Below are positions 45,651 to 56,113 of a stretch of 64,000 nt of DNA, piece after piece. The stretch's first letter is position 1, and each line of letters begins with the position of its first letter. A model generated the notes under the pieces. That model had not been told where the DNA came from. It did not search any database and was given only the letters and a program-made list of their open reading frames with translations. The DNA is from Limnanthes douglasii subsp. nivea (lineage: Eukaryota > Streptophyta > Magnoliopsida > Brassicales > Limnanthaceae), in the NCBI GenBank assembly GCA_036936605.1, contig JAUPFV010000005.1, positions 55,200,742 to 55,264,741 of the forward strand. The letters run 5' to 3'. A program made the translations under genes and the position numbers.

Positions 45651-46629
45651 TATTCATGTTTATGACCCAAGTATGGTGCTCATTACACAACAAAGATGCA
45701 ACTGCATGGGCAATTTCACTCAACCAAAGATTTAAACCAATTTAACCAAATCAAGCTGGTCCTAACATTTGATGCGAGTGATAGAGCAACGTGTTTTATC
45801 GGTTTGAACAAAGATCCTAATTATACTACGATTGTGTGAATGGGTTTCAAGTGTTACATTACGTTTCGTTTTAAGGACATGATTACAAGTTGTTCGGATA
45901 TTAATATTTCATCTAAGACTAATTTATATATTGTTTTCTCACGACATCATCTAAACATTGTGTCATTTTTGGAGACTCGACATGATCCATACCATAAAGT
46001 ACAACTAACATATCATTGCCTCCCAATAATGTTTACCCACTTGTATGATGACTTTCTGCATATATTCATCTTTGAAAACAGTGCATATAGACATATTTTT
46101 ATCTATACTGTGAGTTATGAATGTTAAGTTTTCACAATAGTAAAATGTCTATTTATTGAGTTTTAGTCGAGTACAGATTAATCTAAACATATCTATGAAT
46201 ATTGGCCATGTGTAAGTGTTGGATAACACAATCCTCTTAACCAATCTGTTTAGGACACATATTGGATAAGATTAACGCAAACCCCGAGGCATGTCATGAT
46301 AAACCCATATGATGAGTATTGGTTAAGTTTATGCGTTGAGATCGAATAAATAAGTGTTAAGATATAACATTACCCTAAATTTTACTAGATAAGATAACCA
46401 AAATAGACCTACACGTGTAAGTTGTGATTACCATAATCTACTCTCACCGAGTTCAATATTACTATACTCCATATAGATCAAACTTTTGAATGAGTTTGAG
46501 TTCAATAAAATTCATAAGGATACTAAACATTAAACTCGTACATAACAAATAGTCGTAACAGAACAAAACCTAAACATCAAAACTCATACATAATAAAAGA
46601 GTCGTAATAAAAAAAACATGTAGTAAAAT
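45651..46629. other. Possible MULE tail, otherwise no gene
   Basis: An open frame at 45,840-46,127 (plus) may continue the MULE ORF but shows no motif I can name. 46,130-46,629 separates it from the convergent PMD pseudogene and holds nothing recognisable. Confidence 0.35.
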
Positions 46630-48101
46630 CAATCTTAATAGCGGTGCGCAAGTCTGAACCACTTAAGTAAAGACTCACAAATTTGTATCATATTCAAGTC
46701 AGGGGACATCACCTCTATCTCGAGTAATCGATCTGTCAAGTCATGTAACCTTGTCTGATAAGTAGCCACGAAAGAGTCCACTTTAACATATGTATCGGTG
46801 CAACGAGACTCAAGATCGATCAGTACGTACCATATGTTGGTCCTTATCTATACAGGGTATAATAAAAATGTACCGTCATGATCGAGCCAGTATAAAACAT
46901 CTTGCATCAAATGGCCAATAGTATAGAACGGCCATGCAGTCCAAATAGATACATCATATAAAAAACATGTATTTTCACGTCTAAATCTACCGTCACTTAC
47001 CAAAACATGTCTAAATAGACCAAGTATCTCTTGAACATAACTCGATTGTTGAGTGATGAAAATGGGATATTAAGCTTCCACGATATCCACAAGACTTTAA
47101 CGTAGCATTTATCCAACCTACCTCACAGAAAGCTTTAACTTCACGTAAACGTCCATATGGCATGAACCATGCCTAAACAATGGAAATAATATTAATATAA
47201 TTTAAAGTCATATTGAAATAAAGATAAATATAGTAAAAAATACAAACGAAAATTAAAACTTACATCTTCCTCTCTGAACATATATACAGATTGACAAATA
47301 CGGTATCAAGTCTTTTGGTTTGAACGAAAATGAAGAGGTGTATATATATATATATGGTTGGCTGGGTGATAACATATAAACTGAACTACATAGTCGCAAG
47401 AACTGGAAAATAATTTTAGATCAATGTTTTTAACAATTCGAGGAACCCGATGTGCCATGTAAACAACTCCTACCAAGCTAGTAATATAATTGGGGTGGTA
47501 CCATTTGACCCCAGTTATATACTCGAGTCTTTATAGTTCTTAATGACTTGTAGATTTCCAAAGAAAATATTATTACCCTTCTTGTTCACGAGAACTCAAT
47601 AACCAAACATATGTAGAAAATAACCATTTCTCGCATGAACAATAATATCCGCATCGTCGAAATATTTCCTTTCCATATAAGTATCATGTAACCAGTGAAG
47701 ATGAACATTTCTGCCACTACCACCACGCTTTTCTTCCATTGTTATATTTAATACTTGACAATCCATACCAAGAATTCAAGCACACACACTAATTCTTTAA
47801 GTTTTATTAGTAGATGAAACAAGATCAAAACCCTGACTTGTGATAGGAAGATTATTGATGATGTGTACATCATCGAGCGTCACCGTTATCTCACCAAAAT
47901 AGAAATGAAACAAATTATTTTATGGATGACACTGCTCCAATAATTCCTCAAGTAAGTGTACGTTGGTATTCCAACACGAGAGAGAATCGAGAAGAAGATC
48001 AAAATATGTCACTATTATTGCATCTTTAACTTATATTTAATGAGTCAGATGCATTGACGACGGGTCGTGCACATAACTTAACATCGTGACGACTCTAGCC
48101 T
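46630..48101 (-). pseudogene. Plant mobile domain (MAIN-like) pseudogene
   Basis: The minus strand shows the aminotransferase-like plant mobile domain found in MAIN/MAIL proteins and in several transposon families. Blocks are LLEELLEQCHP, FHFYFGEITVTLDDVHIINNLPIT (48,000-47,855), ARNGYFLHMFGY (about 47,640), YNWGQMVPP (about 47,505) and YRICQSVYMFREED. After an intron (47,173-47,263 on the plus axis, GTAAGT..TGTTTAG) comes AWFMPYGRLREVKAFCEVGW. The exon edge at 48,101 is an acceptor (TTGTTTAG). There are multiple stops. It converges on the MULE transposase, and PMD ORFs are known passengers of MULEs. Confidence 0.7.
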
Positions 48102-49149
48102 AAACAATATAAAACAAATTAACAATATAAAAAATATACAATATTCTATATGTAGATATTGATCTCTAATATCAAAACAAATATAACAACCTAAAACAAT
48201 TTTTTAACTTCGAGAATTGTTTTGCAGATTTTAGAGAATTGTCAGAATATAACCTAAACATTATAAATTTTTTGCTATATTCTCAGTTATAATCTCATAC
48301 TAATAACTAAAATGCTGTAACCAATAAAAACACTCATTTGTTTATCATAAAAATCAAAATCTATAGCAAGAAATAACCAGGGATGCTGTCAAAATTGATG
48401 ATTACCTAAACATATATGCAATACTAGATAACAATGTATTTCCATATAAAAAATATAAATCTTGAACTAGATAATAATTAATTAAAAGACATCTTAATAT
48501 GTACATTTCAATATTCTAAACCTCAATTAGCAACCACAATCACAAAATATGTATTGTAATCCGATTGCAGTTTTAAGAACATAAATATAATCAGAATCAG
48601 TCACAAACCAAACTAAAAATAATCCATAAACAAAACAATAAATTTCATCCAAAAGAATTCAAACACAAATAAAAGCATTTACAAATATCAAAATCATGGA
48701 TTGGATTTAAATCAATCCTCACTGTTCAAATACATATACGATACTCTGACTTTTATAATCGATCCATAAACTGAAACTATATATCGCAACAGATTCATTA
48801 ATTAACATGCTTATAAATATACATGATATATATTTAATTTGTAAACATAACTAAAATTTATATAAATAAGGTGATTGGCCTTTTTTCAAAGAGCTTTCTT
48901 CAGCTTAATACGATTACCAAAATATTCTTAAACACAATCCTAAAAACAATCCTAGTAATGTATGACTAATGACCGTGTACCCACAAATTCTAGAAGAATC
49001 CTAGTAATGTATATTATGAGCGTATATCTAATGTATATCTTAAACACAAAACACATTAAGAAAATATGACTACTACACCATAAGTAAATTATTTTACGAA
49101 ACTTACATTGTTGTTGAAGATGTTATACCCTTCATGGGTCTTGTAGTCA
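48102..49149. other. AT-rich; likely intron and spacer of the PMD pseudogene
   Basis: No coding signal. It separates the PMD acceptor (48,101) from an upstream minus-strand frame at 49,150-49,358. Confidence 0.4.
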
Positions 49150-49358
49150 CTAAATTTGGAGTAAAACTTGGGAATGTGAGGGTTGAGAGCCAAAAAACTT
49201 GGTCCAGAGTTGTCGAAGGATGGTGTCAACAACAACCAAACGACGAAGATGGTCGTCTCTTGCTTTTCGTGAAGTCCAGAACTGTCGAAGGGAAGCATGT
49301 TTGGACTCACTCTCATGCTCTGAATCAAATGACGAACGTTGACGGCGAAGAGACATCC
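49150..49358 (-). other. Possible first exon of the PMD pseudogene
   Basis: Minus-strand ATG frame beginning MSLRRQRSSFDSEHESESK, basic and hydrophilic, with RQFWTSRKARDDHLRR. Position and orientation fit a 5' exon of the PMD gene. There is no domain to prove it and the splice pairing is not established. Confidence 0.3.
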
Positions 49359-49756
49359 TGAAATTGAAATCACTTTTTAGACATAAGACATATCTACAAC
49401 TAAAAAATTGTCTAAAGAAATTAATGAACACAAAAAATTGTCTCAAACAATTGATAAACACATAAAGTTATCTCAAACTTATACTATAAGTGCAATTGAA
49501 GTGTTATAAACCTACATAAGAGTTCTATAATTTTTTGCACATTGATAATCACGTAGCAAGATAATTTGTGCATGATACATACGATATTCTATGTGAAATC
49601 ACGTAAACTTGATGCACGATTTTACACAGAAGGTGTTCTCGTGCACCAGTCGCGTGAGAATGCCTCAAAGCCATAACTTTTTTAGAAAACCTAACTCCTG
49701 TATTTCTACATTATTTCCTACGAATAAACATCCAAAATGAAGACCTATAACTAACC

Positions 49757-49777
49757 TAGACAATACAACTAACTTTA
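49757..49777. repeat. LINE target-site duplication, left copy
   Basis: TAGACAATA with ACTTTA, matching 55,594-55,611 apart from a short variable middle. It abuts the poly(T) run at 49,778-49,785, which is the minus-strand poly(A) tail. Confidence 0.65.
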
Positions 49778-49969
49778 TTTTTTTTAATTCAAGATTGGAT
49801 TGAATTAATAATAAGGAAAATACAAGGTCTCTTTGACAATTTTACAACAATTTTAAAAAATAGACGTTACAAGTTGTCTTCCCCAAAGAGAAGCCCTAAA
49901 TCCATAACAGAAACCTTAAATTGAAATACGAAGATAACCCAGTTTAAGGCTTTCCAAAAAGGTTATGGC

Positions 49970-50901
49970 TTTCAGCTGGGAGGAGCATCTAAACCATTAA
50001 AATCCAGTTGATTTTTAACTCCTAAAACTTCCTTAGCTATCCAATCTGCACCATAATTTTACTCCAAAAAAACATGGTTAATAACCATGGAAGGCTTGAT
50101 AAGCTTCCTACATCAGCGTAAGATTGGTTCCAAGTACCAAATCGAGTTTCCATATAGCAAGAGGTTAACAAGAACCATTCAATCTATATCAATGTCCACT
50201 TTCTCTATTTTGAGGCCATTGCAGAGCTTTAAACCATTAAGAAGATCCCTGCACTAAGCAATAAGAGGGTTAGCTTTGCCATATAACCTGCCCAAGCCAA
50301 TGACAATACTTCATTTACTGTCCCTGACAAGAATTCCACCTCCACATTCATTTTTGAAAGTACACGAGCCATCGACGTTGAGCTTGTATCTACCTTCTTT
50401 AGGATTTTTACATCTTAGAAATAGAGGCTTGGAAGAGAATTTCGTTTGATTTGTACATCCCAGGATAAAAGCTTCCTTCACAAATCTACCCCAGTGCTTC
50501 TTCTTCAGAACGTTCGCGAAGTCAAAGCTAGAGAGAATGTATAGAACATGCTTGATGATGGTTGTAGAGTTCGTATTGAAGTCAATATGTTTCTTCATGT
50601 TATGCCCATATCAGATTGACCAGGCAATGATGGCAGGCAGAATGGACAGAATATCACAATGTTTTTGAGAAGCTCAATACCACTTCCTGAGAATGTGCGC
50701 AATCGTCATGTGGGGCTGAACCTGAATCTTGAAGATATAGCTGAAATATATCCAGAATTTCCAGGCTTGGGAACAATGCACAAGAGCATGGTGAGTGGTT
50801 TCTATGTTGTTACAGTAGATATATTTTGAGGCTAGTTGAATATTTTTGTCATGCACAAGAGTATGATTTGAAACATTACCTTTATGCCTGATATGATTCA
50901 T
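49970..50901 (-). pseudogene. LINE ORF2 C-terminal part: zf-RVT and RNase H
   Basis: 50,901-50,674 shows the reverse-transcriptase-associated zinc-binding segment (YIYCNNIETTHHALVHC, then WKFWIYF). 50,598-50,311 and beyond shows an RNase H fold: GRYKLNVDGSCTFKNECGGG with the first catalytic Asp in NVDGS, then ILVRDSKG. Later the ADWIAKEV block near 50,045 aligns to the C-terminal end. A frame break lies at about 50,600-50,674 and stops follow 50,311. An RNase H domain after zf-RVT is characteristic of many plant L1-type LINEs. Confidence 0.75.
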
Positions 50902-50940
50902 CGTATCTTTGGTGTTGAAAACCCCATCTTTAGAGAGCGA

Positions 50941-53359
50941 CTATAACAACTTGTCAGGCTTATCAGTTAAGGAAATTACTTTGATTTTGTTAACCTCAGT
51001 TACAATTACCATAGATCTTATTCTGTCAAGGTCCCAACTTTCATTAATCCAGAAACCTTTAACATGATCATTACTAATGTCCCAAAACAGTCTTTTATTA
51101 GTGTTGTCTCTAACATGGATGAATGGATTTTCACAACACCATCTGCCAAGCCAGAAGTCCATGTTTCCATAACCAGGTAGATAGAAAATGTGTTCCTCAG
51201 ACAGCTCTTTAACATTAATGATACGAACCCAAGTTTTAGATTTTTTGACAGAAGATATAGCTATGATTTGGTGAATGTTATCCCTACAATAGATAGATAA
51301 AATATATCTGGCCCAAAGAGAGTTTTGAAGCCTGAAATTAAGCCAAAGCTTCATGGAGTAAACAAGTTGAACATTCTTAAGATTTCGACGGTTAAGTCCA
51401 CCTTCATTGTAAGTCTTGCAAAGTCTTTCCCATCTTGACCAGTTTATAACCTGCTTGTTTTCTTTGTCCCCCCACAGGAATTTGTTGAAGAGGAGCTCCA
51501 GTCTGTTGATGATACTATTAGGCAGAATAGTGTGCTGAAGAAGATAAGTGGAAAAAGCAGTTAAGACAGTTTGAATCAGCAGAAAACAGCCAGCAAAGGA
51601 GAGGTCCAACTTGTCCCAGTCCAGGATTTTATTCATGATCTTGTTTATCAAATCATCAAAGTTAGCTAACCTTGTAGAGATAGCAATAGTTGAACTTAGA
51701 TATTTGATAGGCATATTTGTATGTTTGATGTTAAGAATGTTTTCAATTGTAGAAGAATGTTGTGTCTCCATCTTGCTAGAAATAATAACTTTAGATTTGG
51801 TTGTATTAATTTCCTGACCAGACACTTGCTGATAATGATCAAGAAATGTCTTTATAGTTTGCATTGAGTCATATTCCCCATTACTAAAAACCATGAAATC
51901 GTCTGCAAACGCTAGGCAAGAAATGTTCAGGTCACTTCTGCTTTTAAACCTGATTGTAGAGTTGTCCCTTGAAATTAGCTTGATACTTCTCATGAGATAC
52001 TCTTCAACCAAGATAAAGAGACTTGGAGAAAGTGGATCTCCTTGTCTCAAACCTTGTGTGTTGAGAAATAAGCCTTTCAATTCACCATTGATAAGAATCG
52101 AGGAGAACACCTTGCTGATACAATTACTAAAAAGAGTAATCACATTAGTATTAAAGCCAAATAAGTCAAGGATCTTCAAAATGAACCTATGATTGAGCTT
52201 GTCAAAAGCCTTAGTCATGTCAGTCTTGATGATGAAATTGCCTCCTTTGCGTTTGGCATTAAGATCATAGCACAGCTCCTGGGCAATAAAAATGATATCA
52301 TGGATGCTTCTCCCCTTCACGAAGGCACATTGCTCACCAGAAATCAGCTTAGGAAGGATCTTAGATAACCTTTTGTTAATAATTTTTTCCAATGATTATG
52401 GAAATCATAGTAGTTAGGCTGATAGGACAATAGTCTTGCCATTTGTTAGGATGATCGATTTTAGGAATTAAGCAGATAGTTGTAGCTTTAATCCCATGAG
52501 GAAGATCATACCCATTAAAGAACCAGTGGATAGCTTTGCAAAGGTCAGGACCTATAATAGGCCAACATTTTTTATAAAACTCGCCGTTGAAACCATCAGA
52601 CCCTGCAGCAGACACAGAGCTTAAAGAATTAATAGTGCAAAGGATTTCATCAGTATCAGGCAATATAGTCAGACTATTATTGTCAACATCAGTGGCCATT
52701 TTAGAAATAACATCCATCAGATCAATCTTCCTATCTTCACTGATAGGATTAGCCATCAAAGCTTGGAAATACTTAATAGCTGAGTTGCCAATAGCCTCCC
52801 TTCTAGTGAGCCAGTCATTCTCATCTTTAATCCTAACAGTTCTGTTCTTTTTCAATCTCCTCTTCACAAAACTATGGTAAGCAACCGTATTTTTATCACT
52901 ATCATTAAGCCAGGTTGCATGAGCTTTTTGTTTCCAATATAACTCTTCCCTTTCCAACAACATTAAGTGATTGTGCTTAGCCTCCTCAAGAGAGATTCTG
53001 TTGTCATCATTAGGGTCACCTTGCAAAAGAACCTCTCTGAACTTAATGGTATCCTTAGAATTCTTAATAGCATAAAAAATGTTCCCAAAAACATCCCTAT
53101 TCCAATCTTTCAACGCAACTTTCAACTTTTTTTGTTTAAGCCAGAAGTTCATTATAGGATTAACCACATCTCCAACCCAATTAACAGACCAACTATCATC
53201 CACCAACTTCATAAGCTCAGGATGAGTGACCCACATGTTTAAAAACTTAAACGAAGCTTTAACCCTCTCAAGACTAGAAGATATCTTAATAGAAAGAGGG
53301 CAATGATCACAGCAGTTTCTAGCATGATGGTAAACAGAAGTGGACTCAAAGTAGTTCAA
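50941..53359 (-). pseudogene. LINE ORF2 reverse transcriptase
   Basis: 53,359-52,376 is the endonuclease-RT linker and RT N-terminus (AAGSDGFNGEFYKKCWP, CLIPKIDHPNKWQDYCPISL). A frameshift at about 52,385 leads to a 483-codon frame, 52,392-50,941, with EQCAFVKGRSIHDII, IIKTDMTKAFDKLNH, QGLRQGDPLSPSLF and the catalytic FADD box (CLAFADDFMVFSNG, about 51,900). It continues to GGLNRRNLKNVQLVYS and a WCCENPF segment. Catalytic residues are intact but the frame is split. In live LINEs it primes DNA synthesis at the cut target. Confidence 0.9.
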
Positions 53360-53413
53360 CCAAGGAATGTTGAATAAAACACGATCAAGACGCTTCCATT
53401 TGTGACCATTGTA

Positions 53414-53956
53414 CTAGGTAAATCCACACCCAGTATAACCAGCATCCTGTAAACCACAGTCCATTATAAGATTGCTGAAATCATCCATACCCCGTTGATT
53501 GATTGTTGAACAAGATAGCTGCTCTTGAATGTTAGAGATGATGTTAAAGTCACTAAATATAATCCATTCTTTAGAAAGATTATCAAGAACTCTGATAGTA
53601 TCCCAAAGAGAAAGCCTTTGATCTCTCTTACACTTTGCGTAAATCACAGAAACCATGAAATCTTTATCCAAGGAAGGATGATGAACTGTGAGATGAAGAA
53701 TCTGCTCTCTATCTATAACAACCTCCACTTTGTAGTTGTGATGCCAAAAAACCCAAATTCTATTATTGAGATTTCTACAATACCCACTGATCTTCAACTT
53801 CCTAGCAACAGACTGCATCTTATCAGGATTAACAAAAGACTCCTGTATAGAAACAAAACTAGCTTTAGTAGAATTAACCATCAACTTAAGTCTTTGAATA
53901 GTCTGCTTATTGCCAAGACCCTTGGCATTCCAATTCAGAATAGTGATAGTCATCAA
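53414..53956 (-). pseudogene. LINE ORF2 AP-like endonuclease domain
   Basis: It starts MMTITILNWNAKGLGN and contains FVSIQESFVN (catalytic Glu position), MVSVIYAKCKRDQRLSLW and IIFSDFNIISN, where the family has GDFN. It stops at GFT followed by TAG exactly where the conserved GFTW tryptophan (TGG) is expected. Beyond the stop the frame continues in register as YNGHKWKRLDRVLFN. A single point mutation therefore separates the endonuclease from the RT part. Confidence 0.85.
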
Positions 53957-53968
53957 TCTGAAGAGGTT

Positions 53969-55485
53969 TTATTGGCTTTTTTTGAGCTTGATAAGTGTTG
54001 ATGATACCGATCCTTTAGAATTCCAGATTTTTGACACTTTCTTTGATTTCTTGATGTCTGATTTCTTCAAGGTTACTTCTTCAAACTGATATTTTAAAGG
54101 AGAGTTAACAAGGCTGCCAGCATGTCTGGGAGAATAATGAATCTCTTCAGTTAAAGGTTCAAACATATTTCTCCTTTGAAGAGTTTTCAAGGAATCAATT
54201 ATCTCATAATCATTAGCAAGATCTAAGCGGTCCAAACTAGAGGGATCAAGCTCTTGATTTCCATTAACAGGCATACTATCAGACTGGTTTGGACTATTTT
54301 TTTCAGAACCACCTTTTGAAAGATTGTCCAAACTGTTAAAGGCAACATTATTAACAACAATCAATTTTAGTTGTTTACTAGACACTTCATTGATGGCAGG
54401 ATCAGGTTGTTCATGAAGTTTTTGAGTAGACAAATGTTGATTGCTGGTAACGACATTCTTAGCAAGAGCAGAATGATGAAATTGATCAGGGACATTTGTT
54501 GAAGATAGGGCTAGATCAAGCAGTTTACTTTGATCATTTCTTGGCATTTTTACGTTAAGGAATTGTTTCTTGCAGGTATCATCTGAGTGGCCAATATGAG
54601 CACAATAATTGCAGTATGAAGGTATACTATCATAGATTAAATCAACCCAATAACTATCAGTTTCACCAAATTTTAATTGAACTTTATGAACTAACGGTTT
54701 GGAGATGTCGACTTCAACCCATATCCTACAATAACTTTGTCTTGCCTGATTGACAGTAGGAACCCAAACTTTCAGGGGAACTCCGATGACCTTAGGAATT
54801 TCAGAAATGGTAGAATCATTGAATACGAATTAGGGAAAATTAGGCAAAGAAACCCAGATTGGTGTGTAAGGGCATTCAAGATTTGGATTAAAATTTAGAG
54901 TCCATTTCAAAATACGAATTATTTTGTTACGAAGAACCCACACGTTTCTTGACCACAACCTCTTAAGATCTTCAACCTCATTAAATTCGACAAAAATGTG
55001 TCGGTAGTCCCAGACTGAAAAGCTGTAGTTACCCGTAAATTTAAATTTTCCCAGAAATTTCCTCAAAACCTCCATTGATGGTTTACCCGAAGCGAACTTA
55101 GCGATTAAAGTATGTTTCGAAATATTCATCAGTAAGTCTTTGTCTTTGGCTTCAAACGTAATAACTGGAAAATCGTCTTTGGTCGTAACAGAAACATTAG
55201 AATGGACAAACTCTGTTTTTCTGGATTTTACAGTATCAGCATAAGAAGCAGATTGCAGAATTGATTTTGCTTTTTCCTTGATGATTTTTTCAAACGTGAG
55301 ATTAGAGATGACGTTTCATTACTGCCCAAGAACCAAGATTTGTCCCTTTTATCTGAAGCACAGACGTCATGCGAAAAAGAAGACATAGCAGATTTCCTAA
55401 GCATAAGAAATTCGTCATTTGAAGAAATCTTCAGATTGTTGCTTGCCAATTGGTTTATCCGAACAACAGAATTACTTTCCTCCAT
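53969..55485 (-). pseudogene. LINE ORF1 (DUF4283 / CCHC RNA-binding protein)
   Basis: ATG at 55,485 (MEESNSVVRINQLAS). A frameshift near 55,300 is followed by NLTFEKIIKEKAKS, then the DUF4283 domain (LIAKFASGKPSMEVLRKFLG, YRHIFVEFNEVEDLKRLW, IIRILKWTLNFNP). A TAA follows LPNFP at 54,829, with the frame continuing as SEIPKVIGVPLKVW. The CCHC knuckle is CNYCAHIGHSDDTC (about 54,575-54,615), followed by a polar tail to 53,969. It overlaps the ORF2 start neighbourhood without a gap. The family protein binds element RNA. Confidence 0.85.
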
Positions 55486-55593
55486 GATCAACAAGAAGCC
55501 CAAACTACTAAAGTAGCAGAAGATCAAGGAACGATCTCTGTTCTTGCTAGAGAGAACGGAGCGTTTTCCTCAACAACGATCTAGTTTTCATCT

Positions 55594-55611
55594 TAGACAA
55601 TAAAAACTTTA
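55594..55611. repeat. LINE target-site duplication, right copy
   Basis: TAGACAATA then ACTTTA, counterpart of 49,757-49,777. Confidence 0.65.
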
Positions 55612-55956
55612 AATTAAACAAACAACTGCATTTTTATAAAATTCATATTTTTATAAACTACGACTTCTAACCTTATAAATATATAAATCAAAATTGAAAT
55701 AATAATAACAATAATAATAGGTGAAGTTTAAAGTATTTTATCAATGCCGTAGAATACGATATAATTTTTTTAAAAGATAGATAAAATTGATCGATGTTAA
55801 TTTTTTTTTTTACAAAATTATAAGTTTTAGAACTGACTGAGATTTAATCCAAGAAAATCTATTTATATGAAAGATTAAATTATAAAAAAATCAGTTCAAA
55901 TAAAAAGAAAAGGATGGATATCTCACAGATTCAGATCCAACAAAAATAAATTGAGC

Positions 55957-55965
55957 TATATTTAA
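55957..55965 (+). promoter_or_regulatory. Candidate TATA box of the ERH gene
   Basis: TATATTTAA about 150 bp upstream of the ERH start codon, followed by a pyrimidine-rich leader (CTCCTCCTAAGCTCTC). Inferred from position only. Confidence 0.4.
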
Positions 55966-56113
55966 GTTTTATTCTTTGATTTGGATGTTTGTTTCATCAA
56001 AACGGTTCACTTCATTCTAGTCTAGCAATAGATTCGTGTTTCTCGAAAAAATCGGACATATTCATTTCTACTGTATTCCTCCTCCTAAGCTCTCAGGTTC
56101 TTCATCTTCCTCC

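Larger units (their letters stand above)
49778..55593 (-). mobile_element. L1-type LINE with RNase H domain, near full length
   Basis: A 5.8-kb non-LTR retrotransposon in minus orientation. It has a 5' UTR of about 110 bp, ORF1 (DUF4283 and CCHC), ORF2 (AP-endonuclease, reverse transcriptase, zf-RVT, RNase H) and a poly(A) tail. It is flanked by a diverged target-site duplication (49,757-49,777 and 55,594-55,611). The 5' end is essentially complete, which is uncommon for LINEs. Defects are a frameshift and a stop in ORF1 and several stops and frameshifts in ORF2. It stands head-to-head with the ERH gene, its 5' end about 520 bp from the ERH start codon. Confidence 0.9.

Noticed and set aside
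51611..52192. Plus-strand frames within the LINE RT
   Set aside because: Complementary to the RT, whose catalytic motifs are on the minus strand.
53525..54001. 158-codon plus-strand frame
   Set aside because: Antisense shadow of the LINE endonuclease and ORF1 tail, which match known domains on the minus strand.
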